DNA from: Rothia sp035916755
GTDB taxonomy: Bacteria; Actinomycetota; Actinomycetes; Actinomycetales; Micrococcaceae
Assembly: GCF_035916755.1 (NCBI RefSeq)
Contig: NZ_JAYWIX010000002.1
Coordinates: forward strand, 62,001 to 126,000
DNA length: 64,000 nucleotides
Direction: 5' to 3'
Shown: positions 8,513 to 17,010 of the stretch, piece by piece
How the letters are laid out: each line of letters starts with the position of its first letter
Numbering within the stretch: position 1 is the first letter of the stretch
Translations under genes and position numbers: made by a program
The notes under the pieces: generated by a model
Database searches by the model: none
Told to the model about the DNA's origin: nothing
The model's input: only the letters and a program-made list of their open reading frames with translations

Positions 8513-9649
8513 TTATAACACTGTGGTGTTGAAAAGCAGGCCTAAAAGGTAGGTGGTCAGGGCGGCCCCGTAACCAATAGCTAGCTGACGCAGCCCCCGC
8601 TTGAGGGGTGAAGCGCCTGAAAGTAGGCCCACCACGCCGCCGGTGACCATCAGGGCAAAGCCCACCAGCAGCATAGAAATCAGCATGGCCGCCCCGCCCG
8701 ACAAACCGAAAATATAGGGCAGAATCGGGATAAGGGCGCCGGACGCAAAGAAACAGAAGCTTGAGGCTGCAGCCCCCACGTCGCTGCCGAGCGCACCGTG
8801 GGCGTCCTCGGGGTCCTCCCCTTCAATATCATCGCGGAAGGAGAGCGAGGGGTCACAGTCGCAGGTGAAGTAGCCGAAACGTTCCATGGCACGGTGGCGG
8901 GCGGCCTCCTCGCTCATGCCGCGGGCCTTATAGATTAGTTCCAGCTCATTCTGGTTAATGTCGAGCTGGTGAGCAACATCGAGAGTAATCTGGGTGGGGC
9001 GGGAGGCGTCTAGGAGTTCACGCTGGGAGCGTACCGAAACGAACTCACCTGCTGCCATAGAGAGGGCGCCAGCCAGTAGGCCGGCAACGCCTGAAAGAAG
9101 CACCATGGAGCTGCTCACGCCAGAGGCGCCCACACCCATAATGAGAGCAGCGTTCGATACCAAACCATCGTTTGCGCCGAAGACAGCGGCGCGGAAGTTG
9201 CCCGAGAGCTTCTCGCGGCCAGAGGTGGAGAGCGCTCGAATAATCTCTTCGTGAATCGCCTCGTCGGCGGCCATAGCTTCGGTGGCATCGGGGTCTTCCG
9301 CGTAGGGGGAGCGCCCCTCAGCGCGCTGGGCTAGGGCGAGCACAAAAACCGACCCAAAGTTCTTAGCAAGAAGCTGCAGGAACCTGGCGGAGATAGATGG
9401 CTTGGGCTCAGGATGGGCGTGCTCGCCTAATAGTTCCCGCCAGTGATTTTGGTGGCGCTCCTCAGCCTGGGCAACCTCGCGGAGGATTTCTGCTTCTTTT
9501 CCTTCGGCACGCTCTGCCAGGGCGGCATAGATGCGAGCTTCTGAGATTTCTTCAGCCAGGTAGCGGCGCCAGCGGCGAATCTGGGCGCGACTGGGCTCAG
9601 GACGCTGGTGGCCGGGTGAGGCGGGGGAATGCGAGGTGGCTGCTGGCAT
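8513..9649 (-). CDS. Ferritin-like/VIT1-CCC1 fusion metal exporter, 378 aa
   Basis: Residues about 25-150 form a rubrerythrin/ferritin-like helical domain with ExxH-type motifs (EAEILREVAQAEERHQNHW; DEAIHEEII). Residues about 165-378 form a VIT1/CCC1 Fe/Mn transporter with the signature FGANDGLVSNAALIMGV and four or five membrane helices. This is the MbfA-type architecture, known for iron or manganese export in other bacteria. It is divergent from dps, making a metal/oxidative-stress pair. A 30-bp near-palindrome lies 48-77 bp before the start and may bind its regulator. Metal specificity cannot be read from the sequence. Confidence 0.85.
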   Translation of the reverse strand: MPAATSHSPASPGHQRPEPSRAQIRRWRRYLAEEISEARIYAALAERAEGKEAEILREVAQAEERHQNHWRELLGEHAHPEPKPSISARFLQLLAKNFGSVFVLALAQRAEGRSPYAEDPDATEAMAADEAIHEEIIRALSTSGREKLSGNFRAAVFGANDGLVSNAALIMGVGASGVSSSMVLLSGVAGLLAGALSMAAGEFVSVRSQRELLDASRPTQITLDVAHQLDINQNELELIYKARGMSEEAARHRAMERFGYFTCDCDPSLSFRDDIEGEDPEDAHGALGSDVGAAASSFCFFASGALIPILPYIFGLSGGAAMLISMLLVGFALMVTGGVVGLLSGASPLKRGLRQLAIGYGAALTTYLLGLLFNTTVL

Positions 9650-9696
9650 GGTGTTTACCTTTGGTCAGGAGCCGAAGGTGGGTGGGCTGGATGCAC

Positions 9697-9726
9697 TTCG
9701 GCTAAGAACGTACGTTTTTAGCCGAA
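9697..9726. promoter_or_regulatory. 30-bp near-perfect palindrome upstream of the VIT exporter
   Basis: TTCGGCTAA-g-AACGTACGTT-t-TTAGCCGAA: all positions pair except one. It lies 48-77 bp upstream of the exporter start. The rest of the 9650-10174 region holds only the dps-side palindrome and no convincing gene. Confidence 0.55.
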
Positions 9727-10051
9727 AGTCTCGCTCGCCGCCTCTGAAGAAGAAACGGTGGTTTACCGGGTGCCTATCTGTGTGGGCTACCAGTGTGTCG
9801 ATAAACCGCTTTAGCGCTGTGGTGGGCATGTGCCTGCGCCGCTGGGAGCTACTCCCCTTCGCTGCACACTACTTTAGCGACAGTGTATCGCCGAGGCAAA
9901 ATTTTTTTTGGGCTCTGGAATTAGCGAAGGCGGGTTTTTGCTATTGCGATGGCTGTGGCGGGATGCCTGTGTTCTGGCAGGTCAGCCATGCTCAGGTAAG
10001 GCTTGCATAAGGTGGCTATAAGGTGTTCCAGCAAGTCAAACGAGGTTTTGC

Positions 10052-10074
10052 TTATTATGAATTAATCATAATAA
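10052..10074. promoter_or_regulatory. Palindromic operator upstream of dps
   Basis: TTATTATGA-ATTAA-TCATAATAA is a perfect 9-bp inverted repeat with a 5-base AT spacer, about 100 bp before the dps ATG. It is AT-rich in a GC-rich context, resembling Fur/PerR-family boxes. The regulator is not in the window. Confidence 0.55.
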
Positions 10075-10174
10075 TGCTTGAAAGGGCTGCTGCGAGTGCG
10101 TAGGCTAGAAGTACAGCAAGCCAGCCGGAGCTTTGAAAAATACCGGTTATCCCCCTCGAAAGGAAGTCTCACTC

Positions 10175-10678
10175 ATGAGCAAGTACGCATCATTCACCGT
10201 TCCCGGTCTCACTGAAGAATCAGGCCACCACGTAGCTGATGTACTGCAGCTTCGCCTGCACGCCCTGAACGACCTGCACCTGGTGCTTAAGCACGCCCAC
10301 TGGAACGTCGTCGGCCCCAACTTTATCGCCGTTCACGAAATGCTTGACCCCCAGGTCGACCTGGTACGCGGCTTCGTTGACGCCATTGCAGAGCGTATGG
10401 CCACCATGGGCGTGGCTCCCAATGGCCTCTCCGGCGCCCTGGTCGAGAAGCGCACCTGGGCTGAATACGACGTGGACCGTGCGGACGCTCTGACTCACAT
10501 CCGTGCCCTAAATGAGGTTTACAACGTTGTAGTTGAAGACCACCGCGCAGCTATCGCCAAGGTGGGAGACATCGACCCCATCACCGAGGATCTGCTCATC
10601 GGCCAGACCGCTGAACTGGAACTGTTCCAGTGGTTCCTGCGTGGCCACCTTGAAGACGGTCAGGGCAACCTCAAGTAA
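10175..10678 (+). CDS. dps: Dps ferritin-like DNA-protection protein, 167 aa
   Basis: Dps subunits form dodecamers that oxidise and store iron with hydrogen peroxide and may coat DNA. The ferroxidase motif is clear: H in KHAHWNVVGPNF, then HEMLDPQVDLVRGFVDAIAER with the downstream Asp and Glu. Length matches the family. I place the start at MSKYASF because AAAGGAAG lies about 10 bases upstream; a frame opening 14 codons earlier lacks this. It is divergent from a ferritin-like metal exporter and preceded by a perfect AT-rich palindrome, so peroxide- or iron-responsive control is likely. A strong terminator follows. Confidence 0.93.
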   Translation: MSKYASFTVPGLTEESGHHVADVLQLRLHALNDLHLVLKHAHWNVVGPNFIAVHEMLDPQVDLVRGFVDAIAERMATMGVAPNGLSGALVEKRTWAEYDVDRADALTHIRALNEVYNVVVEDHRAAIAKVGDIDPITEDLLIGQTAELELFQWFLRGHLEDGQGNLK

Positions 10679-10710
10679 GTCTCAGAGCTTCAACGCTTGA
10701 ACCACGCGCT

Positions 10711-10746
10711 AAAGGCGGGTCTATCGCACGATGGACCCGCCTTTTT
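10711..10746 (+). terminator. dps terminator
   Basis: AAAGGCGGGTC / GACCCGCCTTTTT hairpin-like stem (AAAGGCGGGTCtatcgcacgatgGACCCGCC with a T run), 32 bases after the dps stop. Confidence 0.85.
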
Positions 10747-10765
10747 CTGTGCGGCAATGTACTTC

Positions 10766-11416
10766 TTAGCCTTCGACCAGCGCCTGAATCTTTTCGAGGG
10801 TGAGTTCCGTGTGGGCATAACGGGCATGGCCCAGGTGCTCGGGTACCTCGGTCATGCCGGGCACGACGACCACTTTCATGCCTGCGGCCATAGCGCTCTG
10901 AGCGCCAGAAGCAGAATCCTCTACGGCAACACAGTTAGCGGGATCTACCCCTAAATTACGGGCTGCAAGCAGATAAGGCTCGGGGTCGGGCTTAGCGTGA
11001 GTGACCTGCTCATCGGTTACCAGGGTTTTAAAAAGCCCCTCCGGCGCCAGCTTGGCGGTGTTGGCGGCAACTTCGGTAGTCGCGTTGGTGACAATTCCTG
11101 CGGGGACGCCCGCTTCGGCTACCTGCGCCAAGAGCGCCTCAATGCCGGGTAGCAACTCGACCCGGGCGTCCTTCAGCAGCACCGACATCTTTGCCTTGAG
11201 ACGATCGTAGAGCTCATCGGCGGGAGCATCTGCACCCAGCTCCTGCATACGGGCAAAGGTCACCGCGGCGGGTTTACCCAGGGCCATGAGCGTATCTTGT
11301 TCGGTCCAGTTAGCACCAAACTCGGCAGCTAGGGCAGTTTTTGCCTCAGCCCAGAGAGGTTCGGTATCTACGAGGGTTCCGTCATGGTCAAAGAAAATAG
11401 CTTCAAGTCTGCTCAT
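10766..11416 (-). CDS. HAD-family phosphatase, 216 aa
   Basis: HAD subfamily IA hydrolase of the beta-phosphoglucomutase/sugar phosphatase group. Motif I FFDHDGTLVDTE carries the nucleophile Asp and the acid/base Asp, motif II is GIVTNAT, the Lys is in HAKPDPEPY, and motif IV is AVEDSASGAQSA. Start taken at MSRLEAIFFD (11416); a longer frame adds 20 residues with no family support. Substrate is probably a small phosphorylated metabolite but cannot be named. It is divergent from a small membrane-protein gene 51 bp away. Confidence 0.88.
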   Translation of the reverse strand: MSRLEAIFFDHDGTLVDTEPLWAEAKTALAAEFGANWTEQDTLMALGKPAAVTFARMQELGADAPADELYDRLKAKMSVLLKDARVELLPGIEALLAQVAEAGVPAGIVTNATTEVAANTAKLAPEGLFKTLVTDEQVTHAKPDPEPYLLAARNLGVDPANCVAVEDSASGAQSAMAAGMKVVVVPGMTEVPEHLGHARYAHTELTLEKIQALVEG

Positions 11417-11467
11417 ATACACCACCCTACCCGCCTTTGCAGGCTGGCGCCCGGTTAAGATGGGTGG

Positions 11468-12061
11468 GTGAACCAAGAGCGCTCCCTCACTACCTCAGAC
11501 CACTTGCCCGCCCACCCGCGCCTGCGACGTCCGCCCAGCTCTGCGTGCCGGGTGCTCGCCTACCTGCTGGTGCCCTTGGCTTTTGTGTCGGCCGCCTGGA
11601 TTACCGCCGGGCGTGCCCTCTTTGGGGCAGCAGGGGAGCTGGTGCCCATCTATGCGATATCGTTTGGGCCAGCCCTGCTGATCATTCTGCTGGTAGCTGC
11701 CCTGTTTTCCTTCAAAGAAATGTCACTCCAAGAAGCCGGTCGGCGGGCTGGTCTGCCGCCCATCACCGCGTTGGTTGCGGCATCTACCTGGGTGCTCGCC
11801 GGATTCTTTGGCATGGTGGCTCCTGACCGACTTGAGGGGCAAAATATTTCAGCTGCCGCTGCTCTGCTGGGCCCCGACGTCATCGGGCTGTCCGCTGCCT
11901 TTGGAAATACCAGCGGTATTCTCACCTTCTCCTTCGCCATCGCCACACTACTGCTGGCCATGAGTGACTACCGAAAAGCGCGGGCTCTCACGCGTGGGCT
12001 GGACGAAGCAACCCGCGAACGCCTCGAACGAGAAGAGTCCATGTACGATTTTCTCGACTAG
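11468..12061 (+). CDS. Hypothetical membrane protein, 197 aa
   Basis: Begins with GTG. Four or so hydrophobic helices are visible (residues about 28-50, 58-80, 100-120, 145-168), followed by a charged cytoplasmic tail ending EREESMYDFLD. No family recognised. It is divergent from the HAD phosphatase and convergent with the amidotransferase gene, 18 bp from its end, so it is probably transcribed alone. Confidence 0.6.
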   Translation: MNQERSLTTSDHLPAHPRLRRPPSSACRVLAYLLVPLAFVSAAWITAGRALFGAAGELVPIYAISFGPALLIILLVAALFSFKEMSLQEAGRRAGLPPITALVAASTWVLAGFFGMVAPDRLEGQNISAAAALLGPDVIGLSAAFGNTSGILTFSFAIATLLLAMSDYRKARALTRGLDEATRERLEREESMYDFLD

Positions 12062-12079
12062 AAAAGCACCACAGACCCC

Positions 12080-12796
12080 TTAGAGCCCTAGCTTCTTCAG
12101 CCAGCCGGTGAGCACCTCGGTGGCGGCGGCAGTGAGTTTTTCGGCGTAAAGGGAGGCTTCGCGGCGAATGACCGCCACATCCTGCTCAGAAGCCCTAATG
12201 TAGTCGGCATAGGCGATGAGCCACTGCTCGATGTGGCGGGGGTTGACCTCAAGATGGAACTGGAGCGCCAGCGCGTAGGGGTGCCCCGCGGCGTCCTCTA
12301 GGGTAAAGGCCTGGTTCTCGCATATCTGGGTGCGAGCTAGGCTGGGGGAACCCTCTGGCAGAGTAAAGGCATCGCCGTGCCAGTGCAGGACGGGGGTGTT
12401 GCCCAGCGGCGCGAGAACAGATTCTTTCCCGGCTTCGGTTAGTTCCACCGGGGAATAACCCAGCTCGATGGCGCCGGTGGGGTCAACCTTGGCACCTGCG
12501 GCTAAGGCAATCTGCTGGGCTCCCAGACAGATACCCAGCACGGGTTTCTGCGCGGTAATGCGCGCCTTGATGAGTTCTACTTCTTCAAAGAGGAAGGGGT
12601 AGTCCTGTGTATCGTTCACGCTGATGGGGGCACCCAGAATAATCAGTAAATCTGCCTCGCGCACCTCGGGGGTGTTGAGCGCATCAATACCGGCGTCACG
12701 ATATTCGACGTTAAAGCCGCGCTCAATGAGTAAATCTTCAAAGATACCAAGGTCTTCAAAGGCAACGTGGCGGACGGCGTAGACGGTGCGGGTCAT
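12080..12796 (-). CDS. Class I glutamine amidotransferase, 238 aa
   Basis: Stand-alone class I GATase domain. The nucleophile elbow is GICLGAQQIA (Cys), and the catalytic His-x-Glu is in LQFHLEV near residue 182. It resembles the GMP synthase-like/GuaA-1 family that releases ammonia from glutamine or hydrolyses gamma-glutamyl compounds. No synthase partner gene is adjacent, so the acceptor is unknown. The 372-bp stretch upstream (12797-13168) holds a possible small peptide ORF and, at its far end, the clpB control region. Confidence 0.85.
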   Translation of the reverse strand: MTRTVYAVRHVAFEDLGIFEDLLIERGFNVEYRDAGIDALNTPEVREADLLIILGAPISVNDTQDYPFLFEEVELIKARITAQKPVLGICLGAQQIALAAGAKVDPTGAIELGYSPVELTEAGKESVLAPLGNTPVLHWHGDAFTLPEGSPSLARTQICENQAFTLEDAAGHPYALALQFHLEVNPRHIEQWLIAYADYIRASEQDVAVIRREASLYAEKLTAAATEVLTGWLKKLGL

Positions 12797-12831
12797 GGTT
12801 CTCCCTGTATGTGAAGCGATTGACAGATAGC

Positions 12832-12960
12832 TTACCTGAGGGAGGGGCCTACCTTATAACCGCTGGACGCAAGACTCTGCCCGCCTGCCAAGAGAAGAGC
12901 AACCGGTAAGGCCGCTATGAGAAGACGGCGGATGAGAAGAAGAACATGGGAGTCCTCCAT
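12832..12960 (-). CDS. Candidate small hydrophobic peptide, 42 aa
   Basis: An open frame encodes 42 residues with a central hydrophobic stretch (VLLLIRRLLIAALPVALLLA). Its ATG lacks a ribosome site. In another frame, a perfect GGAGGA sits 5 bases before an ATG at 12947 that opens a 10-residue peptide with three consecutive Phe. Either or neither may be translated; the region could simply be the leader of the amidotransferase transcript. Confidence 0.2.
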   Translation of the reverse strand: MEDSHVLLLIRRLLIAALPVALLLAGGQSLASSGYKVGPSLR

Positions 12961-13083
12961 AGGCTGGTTGCTAGCAACATGAAGCAGACTTCCTGTTTAA
13001 ATCTAGTTTAGAAATATTAGGCAGGTCAATGGCTGGTTAATGCTGGGCGTGAAAAATTTCTTGTAAATATCTAGTGCAAGTAA

Positions 13084-13130
13084 GTTGAGTGTAGTAGACT
13101 CAAGTTAAAGCTGAGTGGAGTACACTCAAG
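13084..13130 (+). promoter_or_regulatory. Two HAIR elements (HspR operators) before clpB
   Basis: GTTGAGT-N7-ACTCAAG (13084-13104) and GCTGAGT-N7-ACTCAAG (13110-13130) each match the known HspR inverted repeat CTTGAGT-N7-ACTCAAG with one or two changes. They end 38 bp before the clpB ATG, giving heat-shock control by HspR, whose gene is not in this window. Confidence 0.88.
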
Positions 13131-13168
13131 TATGAGCGAACTACCTACGCAAAAGGTAAAGGAGAACA

Positions 13169-15757
13169 ATGAACGCACAATTTACGACCAAGAGCCAAGA
13201 AGCGCTCTCGGCAGCCAATATGAACGCCCAAACCGCGGGCAACCCCACCCTTGACACCTCCCACCTGCTCAAGGCCCTCATGGACCAGCGCGAGGGAGTG
13301 GCCGTGGCCGTTCTTAAAACCGCAGGTCTCGACGTTGAGGCCATCTCGCTGGCAGCCTCCACCGAGATTTCTAAACTCCCCAAGGTGCAGGGCGCCTCAG
13401 CCGCCCAAGCCCAGCCGAGCTGCGCCGTCCTCACCGCCATTCAAACCGCCCAAGCTAAAGCCGCCCAGTTCGGCGATACCTATATCTCCACCGAAATCCT
13501 GCTGCTGGCGCTCACCGCCGGTGATGACGCAATCGCCCGCGCCCTGCAGCAGGCCGGAGCCACCGAAAAGACCATTGAAGACACCATTCCGACCGTGAGA
13601 GGAGACCGCACCGTGACCACACCCGACCCCGAAGGAACCTTCGGCGCCCTAGAACAGTACGGCACCGACCTGACTGCCGTTGCCCGCGAAGGTAAGCTCG
13701 ACCCCGTCATCGGGCGAGACAGCGAAATCCGCCGCGTGATCCAGGTGCTCTCCCGCCGCACCAAGAACAACCCAGTGCTCATCGGCGAACCGGGCGTCGG
13801 TAAAACCGCCGTCGTTGAGGGCCTGGCCCAGCGCATGGTCTCCGGTGACGTGCCCGAATCTCTGCGCGGCAAGACCCTGATATCCCTCGACTTGGGGGCC
13901 ATGGTCGCCGGTGCCAAGTACCGCGGCGAGTTCGAAGAGCGCCTCAAGGCTGTGCTGGAAGACATCAAGAAGTCCGAGGGGCAAATCGTCACCTTCATCG
14001 ACGAGATTCACACGGTCGTTGGGGCAGGTGCCTCCGAAGGGTCCATGGACGCCGGCAACATGCTCAAGCCCATGCTGGCCCGCGGCGAGCTGCGCTTGAT
14101 CGGTGCCACCACTCTCGATGAGTACCGCGAGAACATTGAAAAGGACGCCGCCCTCGAACGCCGCTTCCAGCAGGTCTACGTGGGTGAACCCAGCGTCGAT
14201 GACACCATCGGTATTCTGCGCGGCCTCAAGGAACGTTACGAGGCCCACCACAAGGTTGCCATTGCAGACTCCGCCCTGGTGGCTGCCGCCAACCTGTCGA
14301 ACCGCTACATCCCCTCGCGTCAGCTGCCCGATAAGGCCATCGACCTGATCGATGAGGCAGCCTCCCGCCTGCGTATGGAAATCGATTCGGCCCCCGAGGA
14401 AATCGACGCCCTGCGCCGCGCCGTTGATCGCCTGACCATGGAAGAACTGGCCCTAGCCAACGAGACCGACCCCGCCTCCGTTGAGCGCCTTGAAGCCCTG
14501 CGGGCAGATATGGCCGACAAGAAGGAAGAGCTGGACGCCCTCAATGCCCGCTGGGAAGCTGAAAAGGCAGGTCTTAACCGCGTGGGCGACCTCAAAACCC
14601 AGATCGACGAGCTGCGTTCCAAGGCAGAAGTGGCCCAGCGCGAAGGCAACCTGGCTGAAGCCTCCCGCGTACTCTACGGCGAAATCCCCGCCCTCGAAGC
14701 CGAATTGGCCGCAGCCCAGCAGGCCGAGAACACCGCGTCCGAAGAGTCCATGGTCTCTGAAGAAGTAACCGCCGACGACATCGCCGAGGTGATTTCCTCC
14801 TGGACCGGCATTCCTGCCGGACGCATGCTCCAGGGCGAATCGGAGAAGCTCCTGCACATGGAAGACGAACTGGGCAAGCGACTCATCGGCCAGCGCCAGG
14901 CAGTCACTGCCGTTGCCGACGCAGTCCGCCGCTCACGTGCAGGCATCGCCGACCCCGACCGTCCTATCGGCTCCTTCCTCTTCCTCGGCCCCACCGGTGT
15001 CGGTAAAACCGAGCTGGCCAAGGCCCTGGCCGAGTTCCAGTTCGACGACGAGCGCGCCCTGGTACGTATCGACATGAGCGAATACGCCGAAAAGCACGCC
15101 GTTGCCCGTCTGGTCGGTGCTCCTCCCGGGTACGTCGGCTACGAAGAGGGCGGCCAGCTCACCGAAGCTGTACGCCGCCGCCCCTACTCGGTCGTGCTCC
15201 TCGACGAGGTCGAAAAAGCCCACCCCGAGGTCTTCGACATCCTGCTCCAGGTACTCGACGATGGGCGTCTGACCGACGGCCAGGGGCGCACCGTGGACTT
15301 CCGCAACGTCATCCTGATTTTGACCTCCAACCTGGGCTCCCAGTTCCTGATTGACCAGAACCTCGATGATGAAGCCCGCAAGAGCGCCGTCATGAACACC
15401 GTGAACGCCAGCTTCAAGCCGGAATTCCTCAACCGCCTGGACGAGGTCATCATGTTCGAGCCTCTATCAGCTGATGACCTAGCATCCATCGTAGGCCTGC
15501 AGATCGCCTCGATGGCCCGCCGCCTGGAAGACCGCCGCCTGACCTTGGATGTCACCGACGCCGCCACCGAGTGGCTGGGCCTTGCCGGCTACGACCCGGC
15601 CTACGGCGCCCGTCCGCTCCGCCGCCTCGTGCAGCGCGAAATCGGCGACCGCCTGGCTAAGGGAATCCTGGCCGGCGCCATCAAGGACGGTGACACCGTG
15701 CGCGTGGACGTCAACCCCGACGTCGCCGTGGACGGGCTGGTCGTTACTGCCGAGTAA
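13169..15757 (+). CDS. clpB: ClpB disaggregase, 862 aa
   Basis: Hsp100 chaperone that, with DnaK, pulls proteins out of aggregates. The N-terminal Clp repeat domain spans about residues 5-145. AAA-1 has Walker A GEPGVGKTAVVEG and Walker B VTFIDEIHTVVGAG. The coiled-coil M-domain is at about 400-525. AAA-2 has Walker A GPTGVGKTELAKAL and the C-terminal D2-small domain follows. There is no ClpP-binding loop, consistent with ClpB rather than ClpA/C. AAAGGAG precedes the ATG and two HspR boxes lie upstream. Full family length; monocistronic with a strong terminator. Confidence 0.97.
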   Translation: MNAQFTTKSQEALSAANMNAQTAGNPTLDTSHLLKALMDQREGVAVAVLKTAGLDVEAISLAASTEISKLPKVQGASAAQAQPSCAVLTAIQTAQAKAAQFGDTYISTEILLLALTAGDDAIARALQQAGATEKTIEDTIPTVRGDRTVTTPDPEGTFGALEQYGTDLTAVAREGKLDPVIGRDSEIRRVIQVLSRRTKNNPVLIGEPGVGKTAVVEGLAQRMVSGDVPESLRGKTLISLDLGAMVAGAKYRGEFEERLKAVLEDIKKSEGQIVTFIDEIHTVVGAGASEGSMDAGNMLKPMLARGELRLIGATTLDEYRENIEKDAALERRFQQVYVGEPSVDDTIGILRGLKERYEAHHKVAIADSALVAAANLSNRYIPSRQLPDKAIDLIDEAASRLRMEIDSAPEEIDALRRAVDRLTMEELALANETDPASVERLEALRADMADKKEELDALNARWEAEKAGLNRVGDLKTQIDELRSKAEVAQREGNLAEASRVLYGEIPALEAELAAAQQAENTASEESMVSEEVTADDIAEVISSWTGIPAGRMLQGESEKLLHMEDELGKRLIGQRQAVTAVADAVRRSRAGIADPDRPIGSFLFLGPTGVGKTELAKALAEFQFDDERALVRIDMSEYAEKHAVARLVGAPPGYVGYEEGGQLTEAVRRRPYSVVLLDEVEKAHPEVFDILLQVLDDGRLTDGQGRTVDFRNVILILTSNLGSQFLIDQNLDDEARKSAVMNTVNASFKPEFLNRLDEVIMFEPLSADDLASIVGLQIASMARRLEDRRLTLDVTDAATEWLGLAGYDPAYGARPLRRLVQREIGDRLAKGILAGAIKDGDTVRVDVNPDVAVDGLVVTAE

Positions 15758-15770
15758 AAACGGGGAATGA

Positions 15771-15831
15771 CCCTATTGTTTCTCTCTTGACCCTACGGAT
15801 TATCTCGGGGTCAAGAGAGAAACGATAGGGG
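15771..15831 (+). terminator. clpB terminator
   Basis: Long imperfect stem (CCCTATtGTTTCTCTCTTGACCC against GGGTCAAGAGAGAAACgATAGGG) with a loop of about 15 bases, 13 bases after the clpB stop and just before the sirtuin gene. Confidence 0.85.
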
Positions 15832-15853
15832 CTTTGTCTTTTAAACTGGAAGA

Positions 15854-16849
15854 GTGAACCAGACCCAGCCTGCACCCAACACGATCGATACCCGATTTGC
15901 CGGGGCGTCCGCGTCCATCACCGCGCACGCCGATATTGCCGCCACCCACGCGGCAGCCCTGCGCTCCATCGACCGGGTGGTGGCAGAAACGGCCCAACCC
16001 ACCGACCCGCAGGTAGCGGCGGACGGCGTCCGGCAGCTTCTTCACCAAGGGCAGGTTCTGGTGCTCACCGGGGCAGGAATCTCCACAGGCTCAGGGATCC
16101 CTGACTACCGTGGCCCCGCCGGGTCATTGCGCAACCACCGGCCCATGACCTACCAGGAATTCCGTTTCGACGAGGTGGCGCGGCAGCGCTACTGGGCCCG
16201 TTCCTTTGTAGGCTGGCGGACGATGAACCGGGCCCGCCCCAACACCGCCCACTACCTGCTCGCAGACCTCGAAGCCCAGGGGCACCTTGCCGGGCTGATT
16301 ACCCAAAACGTGGACGGCCTGCATACCGCCGCGGGGTCCCGTAACGTTCTCCCCTTGCACGGGGACCTCTCCTGCATCGAGTGCTTAGACTGCGGGACGG
16401 ACGAGAGGCGCACCTCCCTGGATGCCCGCATCGAAGCCGCTAACCCCGGCTACCTCGAACGCCTTGCCAGCACCACGCTGCAGGTTAACCCCGACGGTGA
16501 CGCAGAGATCGACGCCCGTTTTATCCAGGATTTTCAGATGGTCGGCTGCCTGGCCTGTGGATCCACCAAGCTCAAACCCGCCGTGGTCTACTTCGGTGAG
16601 CCTGTGCCTCCTGCCCGCAAGCAGGCCGTGAAAGAACTGGGGGAGCAGGCACGCTCCCTGCTGGTGCTCGGCTCATCTCTGGCCGTGATGAGCTCCTACA
16701 AAATCGCCCTCGACTTCGCCCGCGCGGGCAAGCCCATCGCCGTCATCAACCAGGGCCCGGGCCGGGCGGACGCACGTGCCACCTACCTCTGGCGCGCCGA
16801 CGTGACCGACGCCCTCTACGCCGTTACTGCCCCGCATGAAGGCATCTAA
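15854..16849 (+). CDS. Sir2-family NAD-dependent protein deacylase, 331 aa
   Basis: Sirtuins remove acyl groups from lysine using NAD. Visible motifs are the NAD-binding GAGISTGSGIPDYRG (residues 73-87), the catalytic QNVDGLH with its His, a zinc site of four Cys (CIECLDCG and CLACG), and GSSLAVMSSYKIA. An N-terminal extension of about 50 residues and a long insert between the Cys pairs make it larger than the common 250-residue bacterial form, as in other actinobacterial members. GTG start. No partner gene is adjacent. Confidence 0.92.
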   Translation: MNQTQPAPNTIDTRFAGASASITAHADIAATHAAALRSIDRVVAETAQPTDPQVAADGVRQLLHQGQVLVLTGAGISTGSGIPDYRGPAGSLRNHRPMTYQEFRFDEVARQRYWARSFVGWRTMNRARPNTAHYLLADLEAQGHLAGLITQNVDGLHTAAGSRNVLPLHGDLSCIECLDCGTDERRTSLDARIEAANPGYLERLASTTLQVNPDGDAEIDARFIQDFQMVGCLACGSTKLKPAVVYFGEPVPPARKQAVKELGEQARSLLVLGSSLAVMSSYKIALDFARAGKPIAVINQGPGRADARATYLWRADVTDALYAVTAPHEGI

Positions 16850-16910
16850 AACTTTTTCTTCTGTGAGTATCACCAGGTCAAAGGCACTGAAGGGGCTGCC
16901 TGTAGGTACT

Positions 16911-16960
16911 CATAAGTGAAGGCTAAGTACAACACAGGCTAAACACAGACTCTGGGAGAA
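16911..16960 (+). promoter_or_regulatory. Shared upstream element, copy 1 (11-nt direct repeats)
   Basis: Begins CATAAGTGAAGG, with units TAAGTGAAGGC / TAAGTACAACA / CAGGCTAAACA at 11-nt spacing. It aligns closely with 17721-17770. It ends about 50 bp before the DUF4956 GTG/ATG region. Eleven-nt direct repeats are typical of OmpR/PhoP-type response-regulator sites. Confidence 0.55.
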
Positions 16961-17010
16961 CACTGGTTATCAAGCAAAACAAGACCAGATACACCCCTCG
17001 GAGAACTCCC

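Noticed and set aside
9636..10010. A 124-codon plus-strand frame between the VIT gene and dps
   Set aside because: It overlaps the exporter promoter and palindrome, has no ribosome site and resembles no protein.
13480..15567. Several 100-200-codon minus-strand frames over clpB
   Set aside because: GC-rich third positions of clpB leave antisense frames open; none has a ribosome site or protein pattern.
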